This document shows positions 16,140-24,704 of a stretch of DNA of 64,000 bases, piece after piece (position 1 is the stretch's first letter; every line of letters begins with the position of its first letter). Below the pieces are notes generated by a model. The model made no database searches, was not told the origin of the DNA, and saw only the letters and a program-made list of their open reading frames with translations. Source of the DNA: Streptomyces diacarni. Its GTDB lineage: Bacteria; Actinomycetota; Actinomycetes; Streptomycetales; Streptomycetaceae. A program made the translations under genes and the position numbers. The DNA lies in assembly GCF_003323715.1 (NCBI RefSeq), contig NZ_QOIN01000039.1:124001-188000 (forward strand), read 5' to 3'.

Positions 16140-17084
16140 ATGAGCCGGGCAGTTGTCTACGAGACGTTCGGTGGCCCCGAAGTGCTGGAGCTGCGGGAGG
16201 TCCCCGAACCCCACGCCGGACCGGGCGAGGTCCGCGTCCGTGTCACGGCCGCCGGACTGAACCCCATGGACTGGAGCATCGCCGCGCAGCCCGAGCTCGC
16301 GGCGCAGTTCGGCATCAGCCTGCCGTCCGGCTTCGGGTACGACTTCGCCGGTGTTGTCGACGAGGTCGGCGCCGGTGCCACGGGGTTCGCCGTGGGGGAC
16401 CGCGTCCACGGCGGCGCGCAGGGCAGGGCCGTTGCCGATTTCGTGGTGGTCGGGACGCCCACCGAGGTGACCGAGCCGCTCTGGCACACGCCGGAGGGAA
16501 TCAGCGACGAGGTGGCGGCCACGCTTCCGGTGGCCGGCCTGACCGCCGCCGCCGCGTTGGCCGCGATCGACCTGCGGTCCGGCGACACCGTCCTGGTCGG
16601 CGGCGCCGCGGGCGGCGTGGGCGTGTTCGCCGTTCAACTCGCGAAGCTCGCCGGCGCCGACGTGATCGGGACCGCCTCGCAGGGCACGTTCGCGTTTCTG
16701 CGCAGGTTCGGCGCCGAGCCCGTGACCTACGGTCCCGGGCTGGCAGACCGGGTACGGGCCCTGGCTCCGGAGGGCGTGACCGCGGCGACCGACCTGTTCG
16801 GCACCGAAACGGCCGAGACCGCGCTCGCGCTCGGCGTGCCGCCCGAGCGGATCTCCACCATCGCCGCGGGCCCTCATCCTCCCGGCGGTGCCCGCGCAAC
16901 CGGTGGTTTCGACGCGAGTCCGGATGCCATGGCACGGATCGCCGACGCGCTCCTCGCCGGCACGGTCACCGTACCGATCGCCGCGACCTTCCCGATCGAG
17001 CAGACCCGCGATGCCGTGGCACTGCAAGCCGCGCGCCACGTCCACGGCAAGGTCGTGCTCACGCTGCGGCCTGACCCTCACTGA
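16140..17084 (+). CDS. Zinc-independent MDR oxidoreductase (NADPH:quinone reductase-like)
   Basis: A 314-residue medium-chain dehydrogenase/reductase. The N-terminal GroES-like domain includes ETFGGPEVLELREVPEP and GYDFAGVVDEVGAGATGF; the Rossmann domain has VLVGGAAGGVGVFAVQLAKLAGA (nucleotide-binding AAGGVG near 155-160). Zinc ligands of true alcohol dehydrogenases are absent, which points to quinone or enone reduction using NADPH. It ends HGKVVLTL as in the family. The ATG follows GGAGG. The divergent TetR probably induces it in response to an electrophile or drug. Confidence 0.9.
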   Translation: MSRAVVYETFGGPEVLELREVPEPHAGPGEVRVRVTAAGLNPMDWSIAAQPELAAQFGISLPSGFGYDFAGVVDEVGAGATGFAVGDRVHGGAQGRAVADFVVVGTPTEVTEPLWHTPEGISDEVAATLPVAGLTAAAALAAIDLRSGDTVLVGGAAGGVGVFAVQLAKLAGADVIGTASQGTFAFLRRFGAEPVTYGPGLADRVRALAPEGVTAATDLFGTETAETALALGVPPERISTIAAGPHPPGGARATGGFDASPDAMARIADALLAGTVTVPIAATFPIEQTRDAVALQAARHVHGKVVLTLRPDPH

Positions 17085-17272
17085 ACCCGAGCCACGCTCC
17101 ACCCGCCGGGAGCGGGCGTTGAGCGACACGTGCCGGATGCCGAGCGCCGAATGGCAGGTGCCGGCCAGGAGACAGCTGAGCACCGAGCACCGAGCAACCT
17201 CGTCGCCGCTTCGGCGGGATTCCGCGGCTACGTGCTCGCGCGTCGCCCGCACCACCCACCGGCGCCGAACTC

Positions 17273-17309
17273 GCCGTGTCACAGCGGTGGCACGCCGCTG
17301 TGACACGGC
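17273..17309. terminator. Hairpin, probable terminator
   Basis: Perfect 15-bp arms GCCGTGTCACAGCGG / CCGCTGTGACACGGC with a 7-nt loop, about 190 bp after the oxidoreductase stop. Confidence 0.6.
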
Positions 17310-17666
17310 CCGGCTCGCGGACCGGCTCCGCCCGCGTCAGCCACTCTGGCAGCCGGCGGCGACACGAGGAGAGCGACCGCACGCACCTCGGAGAACGCGC
17401 GGGCGTCGTTCAGCTCGCGCCCACCGGACTTCACCTCGCATCAACCGAGTCTCCGCACCGCGGCCGAGAGGCGCGCCGCACTCTCAACTCGCCTACGCGG
17501 CCGCCTCGTTGACTCCTCCCGCCAAACGACACCAAACGCCTCCCCCACACATCACCAACACCTCGAGCAACACGCATTTCCCCTCTCCCGAAACAGCGCA
17601 TACAACACGCCGACCACAGCAATCGCGCCGGATAGGGAGCACCGCGCCCGCCGCCAGAGATGTGCT

Positions 17667-17684
17667 CCAGAATTCAATTTCTGG
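17667..17684. promoter_or_regulatory. 18-bp dyad in the low-GC upstream region
   Basis: CCAGAA-ttcaat-TTCTGG, 6-bp arms with a 6-bp spacer, about 480 bp upstream of the first gene of the aromatic-amine operon. No binding protein is implied by sequence alone. Confidence 0.35.
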
Positions 17685-18155
17685 ACCGAACCAAGATATG
17701 CAGTGTGACGAGGATCACATGCGGTGTCCTCTATTGTCGCGCCGCGCGCGAACCGGGACTTGGCGAGCGACGCCGACCAGGGAATGTACGCCTCCGTGCA
17801 TACTCTTCCGCCTGGACGCATGGCGCGAGGCTCGGGGCTTGCCCGGGGGCGCACTTGTCAGGGGGTGCCACGGCTCTTATGGTCAATTCATGGTCGAGCT
17901 CTGACCGTGCTCGAACGTGCAATTGACCTCCCCGCATCACTTGTTGAGTGGCCGCCCCGTGAAACCGGCCACTGGCCGTCGGCTGTCTGCTGGTGCAGTG
18001 CCTCCGCACAATGCTCCACGCAATGCCGAAATCGGCCTGCCCAGCTCCGCCATGCGGGAGAACACGGACCGCGTACGCCGGGTCCGACATTTTCGAAAGC
18101 CTGCCCGGGGCCTTCCTGTGCCCCGGCAGGCTCCAGAACAGGAGGTACCGAAGTA

Positions 18156-18476
18156 GTGATCACCGTTGTCGAAACCTGGTTCCTGAAGGCGGGACTGGAG
18201 ACTCAGGCGCTGAAGATCATGCAGGAAATGGACGAGATCGTCGGTCCTGGCGGACACAGCGATCCCGGCTGGATAGCGCACGGCCGGTTCTTCCAGAGCG
18301 AGGAGGACCCCGCCCGAGTGGTCATGCTGTACCCGTGGGAAAGCAGGGAGTCCCACGAGCGCATCACCGAAGCCGAGGAACCCCTTCTCCGTCAGTTCTG
18401 CGCCGACTACTGCGCTCAGCCCCGTGTGATCGAATACTTCACGGAACTCCCGGTCGAGGTCGAGCACGACCACTGA
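18156..18476 (+). CDS. Small ABM-like (dimeric alpha/beta barrel) protein
   Basis: A 106-residue protein. The pattern ITVVETWFLKAG ... ALKIMQEMDEIVG ... GWIAHGRFFQSEEDPARVVMLYPWESRESHERI fits a ferredoxin-like alpha+beta fold of the antibiotic biosynthesis monooxygenase type: strand, helix, two strands with YPWES (a common (Y/E)xWES motif), then a helix. Such proteins act as cofactor-free oxygenases or cyclases. The GTG start follows AGGAGG. First gene of the operon, 111 bp before the decarboxylase. I do not recognise a closer homologue. Confidence 0.7.
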   Translation: MITVVETWFLKAGLETQALKIMQEMDEIVGPGGHSDPGWIAHGRFFQSEEDPARVVMLYPWESRESHERITEAEEPLLRQFCADYCAQPRVIEYFTELPVEVEHDH

Positions 18477-18587
18477 GAAACCCGACGGCAAGTGCGGAGC
18501 CCGTACGGAAACGGACGGAAGGCCCCTGTCGTTTCCGCTCGGACACCTACCGCGGACCCGAGTGTGTTTCTCAACTGGAGGAAACGC

Positions 18588-20102
18588 GTGTCTGATCCCG
18601 TGGGTTTGTACGGGGACTGGGACCCCCAAGACCTCGAAGAAAACGGTCGAGCCCTGCTGGCTCGCATAAGGAACCACCTGGAGAACATCCGGGACGTACC
18701 CGTCGCGCCCGACATCGACGCGCGGCAGTTACAGGACCTCATCGACGAACCGCTGCCGGACTCCCCCACCGGGTTCGAGGACATGCTGGAGGACACGTGG
18801 CAGCGTGTCGTCCCGTATCTGACCCTGTGGCACCACCCCTCCTTCCACGCCTACTTCTCCACCAGTTCGAGCGGCCCGGCGATCCTGGCCGACGCCCTCA
18901 TCTCGACCTTCAACGTCAACGCCCACGTCTGGAAGTCGGCGCCGGCCGCCGCGGCCGTGGAGCGTACCGTGCTCGGCTGGATGGCCCAGATGGTGGGCTA
19001 TCCCGAGGATGCCGACGGAGTGCTGGTCAACGGCGCTTCACTGGCCACCCTGTACGCCCTGACCGCCGCCCGGGACAGCAGTCTGGGTGCTCTCCGGATC
19101 CGGGAGCGCGGCCTCGCCGGACAGAACGCGCCCACGCTGCGCGTCTACGCCTCGGACCAGGCGCACAACTCCGTCGACAAAGCAGCCATCGCGCTCGGTA
19201 TCGGTACGGACAACGTGGTGCGGCTCCCCGCGGACGGAAACCAACGGCTTCAGCCCTCCGTCCTGGACGCCGCGATAAACGACGACCTGCGGCACGGTCG
19301 CCACCCCGTGGCCGTGGTCGCCACCGTGGGGACGACGTCCACCGGAGCCGTCGACCCGGTGGAGGAGATCGCCGAGGTGTGCCGGGCGCACGGGCTGTGG
19401 CTGCACGTCGATGCCGCCTACGGAGGATTCTGGCGACTCGTCGAGGATATCCGGCCTGATATCGCTCCTCTGGAGTCGGCCGACTCCGTCGTGGTGAACC
19501 CGCACAAGGTGCTGTTCTCCTCCTTGGAGGTCACAGCGCTCTACTGCAAGCGGAAAGACGCGCTCGCCAACACGTTCCGACTCGTTCCCGAATATCTGCG
19601 GACCGACCCGGAGGAGTCGGCCGTGGACTACATGAACCACAGCCTCCAACTCGGTCGGCAGTTCCGTGCGCTCAAACTCTGGTGGATCATCCGCTCGTTC
19701 GGCCGAAGCGGCCTGGCGGCGCGACTGACGCGCTCCGTTCAGATGGCGGAGACTCTGCGGACTCGGGCGAACGCACATCCGGACTGGACAGTTGCCGCCT
19801 CCTCGGTGCTTCCCCTGGTGTGTTTGCGGTACGAACCGGTGTCCGGATTCCCGGAAAGCGAGGGCCCGGAAAGTCGCCGACAGTTCCACGACCGGCTCAA
19901 CGCGTCGATCCGAGACGCCGTTTCCCGGTCAGGAGAGACCTATCTCTCCCATGCGGTCATTCCGGCCGGCTATGTGCTGCGCATCTCCATCGGGAACATC
20001 CAGACCCGCCCCGAGGACATCGAGAGACTCTGGGAGCTCCTGAAGAAAACCGCGCAGGCGTGTCACAGAAACCTCCTGGAGTCGGAACACCTCGTGCCGT
20101 AG
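18588..20102 (+). CDS. Aromatic L-amino acid decarboxylase (group II PLP)
   Basis: A 504-residue decarboxylase, the usual size for bacterial DOPA/tyrosine/tryptophan decarboxylases. Motifs are HHPSFHAYF (82-90), SDQAHNSVDKAA with His193 stacking on PLP, HVDAAYGGFWRL with Asp275 binding the pyridine nitrogen, and NPHKVLF with Schiff-base Lys307. It converts an aromatic amino acid to the amine plus CO2. The GTG at 18588 follows GGAGGA; an in-frame extension upstream has no such site. Its neighbours, a tyrosine-hydroxylase-like enzyme and a keto acid methyltransferase, suggest a modified tyrosine or DOPA as substrate. No accessory carrier protein is nearby. Confidence 0.9.
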   Translation: MSDPVGLYGDWDPQDLEENGRALLARIRNHLENIRDVPVAPDIDARQLQDLIDEPLPDSPTGFEDMLEDTWQRVVPYLTLWHHPSFHAYFSTSSSGPAILADALISTFNVNAHVWKSAPAAAAVERTVLGWMAQMVGYPEDADGVLVNGASLATLYALTAARDSSLGALRIRERGLAGQNAPTLRVYASDQAHNSVDKAAIALGIGTDNVVRLPADGNQRLQPSVLDAAINDDLRHGRHPVAVVATVGTTSTGAVDPVEEIAEVCRAHGLWLHVDAAYGGFWRLVEDIRPDIAPLESADSVVVNPHKVLFSSLEVTALYCKRKDALANTFRLVPEYLRTDPEESAVDYMNHSLQLGRQFRALKLWWIIRSFGRSGLAARLTRSVQMAETLRTRANAHPDWTVAASSVLPLVCLRYEPVSGFPESEGPESRRQFHDRLNASIRDAVSRSGETYLSHAVIPAGYVLRISIGNIQTRPEDIERLWELLKKTAQACHRNLLESEHLVP

Positions 20103-20284
20103 GCAGCGGCTCCGTACCTGTGACATCTCCGGGCAGACGCGCGGCATCCCCGTTTCCGTGCGTGCCTCTCGCGGAAGCTCGGTTTTTCGACGGACCGGTT
20201 ACTCCGCCGTGTCGCGAAGCCCCCTCTGTTCACCCCGCGCTCACCGAGTGCGTCACTCCGAACCGCAGTGAAAGGAGTCGAGTC

Positions 20285-21385
20285 ATGCCGGAAGAAGTAT
20301 CCGAGCAATCCGGTGCGCAAGGCACAGCGTCCGAGCAGCCGGCCGGGCAGGAGTTCTACGCGCAGTTGGCGAAGCTCAGCGCCGAGGCCCGGTGGACCGT
20401 GGAACCCGGGCCCTGGTCGCCGAAGCCCGCCTCCGTCCCCATGCACTGGAAGTACACCGAACTGAGGCCGTTCGCCCTGGAGTCGGCCTCGTTCGTGAAG
20501 AGCGACGACGCGGCGCTGCGCGTCGTCTCGCTGATCAACCCCGGGCATCCCGAGCGCGGCGCCGCCGTGGGACACCTCTACACAGGGTTGCAGATGCTCA
20601 ACGGCGGCGAGGCGATGACCGCGCACCGGCACGCCGCGTCGGCGATGCGCTTCGTCATCGAGGGTGACGGCGCGTGGACCACCATCGCGGGCGACCGGCT
20701 GGAGGTCGGCGCGCGCGATCTCGTCGTCACCCCGAGCCGTCTGTGGCACGAGCACGGCAGCGGCGCGGAGGCGGACGCCGACCCCGTGATCTGGCAGGAC
20801 GCCACCAACGACCCGCTCGTCGACACGCTGGGGGCCAACTTCTTCGAGCTGCTTCCGGAGCGCCGGCAAACATCCAGGCCGGTCACCAACTCCACCCTGT
20901 ACGAGCACGGTTACGGCATGCTGAAACCGGACGGCCGTCGGGCGAGCCGGTACTCGCCGCTGCTGATGTTCCCCTGGGAGAAGACCTACGAGGCGTTGCA
21001 CGCTCTGGCGCGGGTCAGCGACGGGTCACCCTTCGACGGCATCTTCATGGAGTACGTCAACCCGTCCACCGGCGGTCCCGTCCTGCCCACCATGAGCGCC
21101 CACATGCAGCTGCTGCGCCCCGGTGAGGCCACCCTCGCGCACCGGCACACGGGCTCTGTCGTGTACCAGGTGGCCAAGGGGCGCGGCCATTCCGTGGTGG
21201 CCGGCCGCCGTTTCGACTGGCAGCAGAACGACATCTTCTGCGTACCCTCCTGGGCGTGGCACGAGCACGCCAACGATGACGGCTCGGACGACGCCTGTCT
21301 CTTCTCCTTCGACGACTTCCCGACGCTGAACAGCCTGGGCCTGTATGTCGAGGAGCCGCTCGAGGAGAACGGAGGCCACCAGTGA
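20285..21385 (+). CDS. Bicupin dioxygenase, gentisate/salicylate 1,2-dioxygenase-like
   Basis: A 366-residue two-cupin protein with the overall layout of gentisate 1,2-dioxygenases, which cleave an aromatic ring next to a hydroxyl with Fe(II) and O2. Both halves keep a full metal-ligand set: HRH (114,116) with HEH (155,157) in the N-cupin, and HRH (286,288) with HEH (326,328) in the C-cupin. In classical gentisate dioxygenases only the N-terminal site is normally complete, so two intact sites are unusual. Start after AAGGAG. It probably opens a catechol- or hydroquinone-like ring made by the neighbouring hydroxylase; the true substrate is unknown. Confidence 0.85.
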   Translation: MPEEVSEQSGAQGTASEQPAGQEFYAQLAKLSAEARWTVEPGPWSPKPASVPMHWKYTELRPFALESASFVKSDDAALRVVSLINPGHPERGAAVGHLYTGLQMLNGGEAMTAHRHAASAMRFVIEGDGAWTTIAGDRLEVGARDLVVTPSRLWHEHGSGAEADADPVIWQDATNDPLVDTLGANFFELLPERRQTSRPVTNSTLYEHGYGMLKPDGRRASRYSPLLMFPWEKTYEALHALARVSDGSPFDGIFMEYVNPSTGGPVLPTMSAHMQLLRPGEATLAHRHTGSVVYQVAKGRGHSVVAGRRFDWQQNDIFCVPSWAWHEHANDDGSDDACLFSFDDFPTLNSLGLYVEEPLEENGGHQ

Positions 21386-22074
21386 GCACCACCACTTCGG
21401 TCCTGTTCGTGGTCACCGCGGCGGAGCACTGGACCCTCGCAGACGGCACCCGGCACCGCTGCGGGTACTGGCCCGAGGAGCTCGCCGTCCCCCATCGGAC
21501 GTTTCACGAGGCGGGATTCCGTACCGCTGTGGCGACGCCGGGGGGCGTGCCGCCCACGCCGGACCCGGCCGGCCTCATCGAGCCGTGGTCCAGCTACCTG
21601 GACGGGCTCGCCGACGAGCTGGCCTCCCCCCTGACGCTGGAGGAGATCGCGCCGGAAGCGTTCGACTGCGCGTTCGTGCCCGGTGGCCACGGCCCGATGG
21701 AGGACCTGGCGCACTCGGCGGCGTTCGGCACGCTGGCGCGCGGCATGTTCGAGGCGGGGAGACCTCTCGCGGCCGTCTGCCACGGGCCGGCCGCGCTCCT
21801 GCCCGCACGGGCCGACGACGGGCGCTGGCTGTTCGAGGGGTTCGCCGTGACGGCGTTCAGCAACGTCGAGGAAGCCGAGTTCGGTTTGGCCCAGAGCGCC
21901 CCCTGGCTGACCGAGGACCGGCTCAAGGAGAACGGGGCGTCCTTCTCGGTGGCCGACAAGCCCTGGGACGAGCACATCGTCGTGGACCGTGCCGTCTACA
22001 CCGGCCAGAACCCCGCCTCCGCCGGTCCGCTCGCCCGGCGGCTGGTCGAGGACATGACCGCCCGCGGTCACTGA
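21382..22074 (+). CDS. DJ-1/PfpI-family protein in a biosynthetic operon
   Basis: A 230-residue class I glutamine-amidotransferase-like protein with nucleophile elbow AAVCHGPAALL (Cys133-His134) and FVPGGHGPMEDL supplying the oxyanion region. The domain size and N-terminal insertion resemble Hsp31/glyoxalase III-type members more than PfpI proteases. Its GTG overlaps the stop of the bicupin gene, so the two are co-translated. It may act on a reactive aldehyde, keto acid or ring-opening product, or remove glyoxal-type damage; I cannot decide which. Confidence 0.85.
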   Translation: MSTTTSVLFVVTAAEHWTLADGTRHRCGYWPEELAVPHRTFHEAGFRTAVATPGGVPPTPDPAGLIEPWSSYLDGLADELASPLTLEEIAPEAFDCAFVPGGHGPMEDLAHSAAFGTLARGMFEAGRPLAAVCHGPAALLPARADDGRWLFEGFAVTAFSNVEEAEFGLAQSAPWLTEDRLKENGASFSVADKPWDEHIVVDRAVYTGQNPASAGPLARRLVEDMTARGH

Positions 22075-22138
22075 CGCGCGGCAGCCGGCGCCAGTCGCCG
22101 CACGCCCTCCCCACACGCCTCCCCTTCCGGAAGTGCCG

Positions 22139-23143
22139 ATGAGACTGCATGACCCCGATGCCGTTCCGATCACTCTCCCGACCGCCGGCTCCTGGGAGTT
22201 CGGCGACCACGTCTACGGGCTGGAGCCGCTGGCTCTGCCCACCGATCCGCCCCCGGCCTCCGAGATGAAGGCCACGGCCCCCCACGAGGACGCCTCCGCG
22301 CAGTTACGCGCCTGGGTCGAACGATGGCGTGCCGACCCCGGGACCGCGGCGGCGATGGTGCCCGCCGACGAGCCCGAGATCGACAGGGTCTTCTGGTTCC
22401 GGTGGATCACCGGCCACCAGACCACGTTCTGCCTGTGGCAGCTGCTGGCCGCCGTGCTGGAGAAGGCCTCTTCCCCGACCGACCCCGCGGAAGCCGACCG
22501 GCTCTCCCAGCAGGCCCGTTGCATGGTCCGCTGCTTCTCGCTGATCCTGCTGTACACCAGTGCGCCGCCCCGGGACATCTACGAGCGCGTCATCCGGCTG
22601 CCCATGGGGCGCCAGCACGCCAACCTCAGCGGTGCCTGGGCGAAGGACTACGGCCCGGTGCGGCCTCTCATACGCGGGCGGATCCGGGTCGGCGAGGGCG
22701 CCACCGCCGCCGCGCTGGCGGACGAGTGCGCCCTCAACGACCGGGTGCACGAGGGTATCGCCGCCAAGGTCATGGAGACGGGGGTCTCCCTGCTGCTGAC
22801 CACGCACGACCGCCCGTCCGTCACGCCCCTGGCCCGCGACACCCGCCGCTGGCTCTACGACGGGATCTTCCTGACCACCCGCTCGCCGGTCTCCTACGAG
22901 CTGATCGTGCGCCAGCTGCTGCGCAGGGTGCACGCGATCCTCCTCGACATCACCGCGAACGGCCTCTACCCGTCCTACGCGCCCAGCGCGCACGACGAGC
23001 CCGCCGAGCTGCGCACACCGGAGATCACCGAGCTGAAGGAGTCCTTCGCCGACACCTTCCGTCACCTGGTGACCCTCGTCGGAGCCCCCGGAGCCGCAGC
23101 CGCGGAACTCGGCGGCCCGACGCCGGACAGCGGCGCTTCCTGA
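22139..23143 (+). CDS. Heme-dependent L-tyrosine 3-hydroxylase family (LmbB2/TyrH-like)
   Basis: A 334-residue protein with no classical oxygenase motif but with features of the histidine-ligated heme aromatic oxygenases that make L-DOPA in lincomycin, anthramycin and hormaomycin pathways (LmbB2, Orf13, HrmE, SsTyrH): WEFGDHVYGLEPL near the N-terminus (19-31), FWFRWITGHQT (85-95) with His93, and ALNDRVHEGIAAK (198-210) with His204 as candidate axial ligand. The spacing between these two histidines is close to that I recall for TyrH. Predicted reaction: tyrosine (or methyltyrosine) plus H2O2 to the catechol. ATG at 22139 follows GGAAG. The LmbB1-type extradiol dioxygenase that usually follows is absent. 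Confidence 0.75.
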   Translation: MRLHDPDAVPITLPTAGSWEFGDHVYGLEPLALPTDPPPASEMKATAPHEDASAQLRAWVERWRADPGTAAAMVPADEPEIDRVFWFRWITGHQTTFCLWQLLAAVLEKASSPTDPAEADRLSQQARCMVRCFSLILLYTSAPPRDIYERVIRLPMGRQHANLSGAWAKDYGPVRPLIRGRIRVGEGATAAALADECALNDRVHEGIAAKVMETGVSLLLTTHDRPSVTPLARDTRRWLYDGIFLTTRSPVSYELIVRQLLRRVHAILLDITANGLYPSYAPSAHDEPAELRTPEITELKESFADTFRHLVTLVGAPGAAAAELGGPTPDSGAS

Positions 23144-23215
23144 CGCCGACCGGCACCGTCACGCACCCACCCCTTGGCACACCGTCCTCTGCGAACACGA
23201 AGGGCTTTGACAGTC

Positions 23216-24220
23216 ATGGCCACAACCGAACTGGACGAGGCACGCTACTGCGCCGACACCTTCAACGGCGCCATCGCCTCGGCCGCGATCAGCGCGGCCT
23301 GGGAGCTCGGTCTCCTGGACGAGCTGGAGCAGCAGGGCGTCGTGGATATCGCGGACTACGCCCGGCGCCACGACACGCACCCGGAGGCGCTGCTCACCAT
23401 CGTCGTGGCGCTCTCCAGCCGGCACGTCGTCGATCTCGACGCCGACCGGACCACGGCGAAGCCCGGCGCCGGTTTCCGCAGCGCCTACCTCACCAAGGGC
23501 TTCTTCCACTGGCTCACCCGGGGCTGCGGCGAGCTGTTCACCACCCTGCCGACCAAGATCAAGAATGCGGACCGGGTGGGCACCTACGTCCGCCGGGACG
23601 CGCGCGCGATCAGCGTGGCGTGCCGCAACATCGCCAGGACGTTCTTCGACCCGCCGTTCCGGGAGCTCATCGACGACCTCGACATCGGGACCGTGGCCGA
23701 CCTGGGCTGCGGCTCGGCGGACCGGCTCGTGTGGCTGGCCGGGCTGCGCCCTGAGATCGACGCGATCGGCATCGACGTGGCAGAGGGCGCCATCGCCGTG
23801 TCGAAGGAGGCCGTCGCCCAGGCGGGTCTCGAAGAGCGGGTCTCCCTCGTGCAGGACGACGTGCTGAACCTCACGCCCCGGGAGGAGTACGCGGACGTGG
23901 ACCTGGTCACGTGCTTCCTGATGGGCCACGACTTCTGGCCCCGGGAGAACTGCGTGCGCACTCTGCGCCGTCTGCGCACGGTCTTCCCCAACGTCAAGAA
24001 CCTGGTACTGGGCGACACCTGCCGCTCCACCGGTCTCGCCGGGCCCGACTACCCCATGTTCTCGCTGGGGTTCGAGACCGTGCACGGAGTGATGGACCAG
24101 TTCCTGCCCAGCCTGGACGAGTGGACCTCGGTGCTGGAGGAGAGCGGGTGGCGGTGCGCCGACCGTCGGATGATCGACCTCCCGGCCTTCAGCTTCGTCT
24201 ACCGGCTCACGCCCGCCTGA
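23216..24220 (+). CDS. MppJ-type alpha-keto acid C-methyltransferase (ferric iron, SAM)
   Basis: A 334-residue methyltransferase strongly resembling MppJ, the phenylpyruvate beta-carbon methyltransferase of mannopeptimycin (337 residues). Shared stretches include ASAAISAAWELGLLDEL, FHWLTRGCGELF, RDARAISVACRNIA, LMGHDFWPRENCVRTLRRLR and TLDEW-like SLDEWTSVLEESGWRC. MppJ's iron ligands map to His238 and His290 and its catalytic Asp to Asp239, all conserved with a constant offset of five. SAM loop: DLGCGSADR (162-170). It should methylate C-3 of an alpha-keto acid, most likely phenylpyruvate or 4-hydroxyphenylpyruvate; related enzymes act on aliphatic keto acids, so substrate is inferred from context. 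Confidence 0.9.
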   Translation: MATTELDEARYCADTFNGAIASAAISAAWELGLLDELEQQGVVDIADYARRHDTHPEALLTIVVALSSRHVVDLDADRTTAKPGAGFRSAYLTKGFFHWLTRGCGELFTTLPTKIKNADRVGTYVRRDARAISVACRNIARTFFDPPFRELIDDLDIGTVADLGCGSADRLVWLAGLRPEIDAIGIDVAEGAIAVSKEAVAQAGLEERVSLVQDDVLNLTPREEYADVDLVTCFLMGHDFWPRENCVRTLRRLRTVFPNVKNLVLGDTCRSTGLAGPDYPMFSLGFETVHGVMDQFLPSLDEWTSVLEESGWRCADRRMIDLPAFSFVYRLTPA

Positions 24221-24281
24221 CCGGCGGCGTGCCCTCGCCCACGGAGTACCCCGCCTCCGGCCCCCGACCAGGGAAGTGAAT

Positions 24282-24704
24282 ATGAGCACCGAAACGAGCA
24301 CTTCGACCCTCTCCGGCAGTCCGCTCGTCCTCCAGGACCTGCCCGTCTTCCAGCAGGTGCCCGGCCACTACGCGCAAACGCCCTTCCTCCTCACCCGCGG
24401 GCTGCTCGACGGTCTGGAGTTCGAGATCGCCGGCGGTGAGATCAGCGACAAGGTCGACAAGCCGGTGGCGGCCCCGCACACCCACGAGGTGCCGGAGATC
24501 TACCTCCTTCTGGCTCCCGAGCCCGGTGCGGCCGTGATCGACGTCGTGACGGACGGCACGACCCACCAACTCAGCGCGCCCGCCGCGATGCTCATCCCGG
24601 CCGGTACCGTGCACCACTTCGTGACCAAGAAGGCCGTCCCAGGCAGCTTCTGCCTGGGGATCCTGCTGACCGGACCGCGCGGCGACGCCGAGCCGGCCCG
24701 GTGA
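24282..24704 (+). CDS. Small single-cupin protein
   Basis: A 140-residue cupin with APHTHEVPEIYLLL (His, His, Glu) and PAGTVHHFVTKK (His) as the four metal ligands. Between the methyltransferase and the aminotransferase, it may be an isomerase, a dioxygenase or a metal-dependent tautomerase acting on the keto acid. The ATG at 24282 follows GGGAAG. Its stop overlaps the next start (GTGA), so it is coupled to the aminotransferase. Function unresolved. Confidence 0.8.
   Translation: MSTETSTSTLSGSPLVLQDLPVFQQVPGHYAQTPFLLTRGLLDGLEFEIAGGEISDKVDKPVAAPHTHEVPEIYLLLAPEPGAAVIDVVTDGTTHQLSAPAAMLIPAGTVHHFVTKKAVPGSFCLGILLTGPRGDAEPAR

Larger units (their letters stand above)
17085..18155. other. Intergenic region of about 1.07 kb before the aromatic-amine operon
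   Basis: No gene could be supported. The left 400 bp are GC-rich and contain a 15-bp-arm hairpin. The stretch 17500-17720 is clearly lower in GC than the surroundings and holds an 18-bp dyad near 17675, which fits a promoter/regulator zone for the operon starting at 18156. Open frames crossing this interval show no consistent codon bias. Confidence 0.45.
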
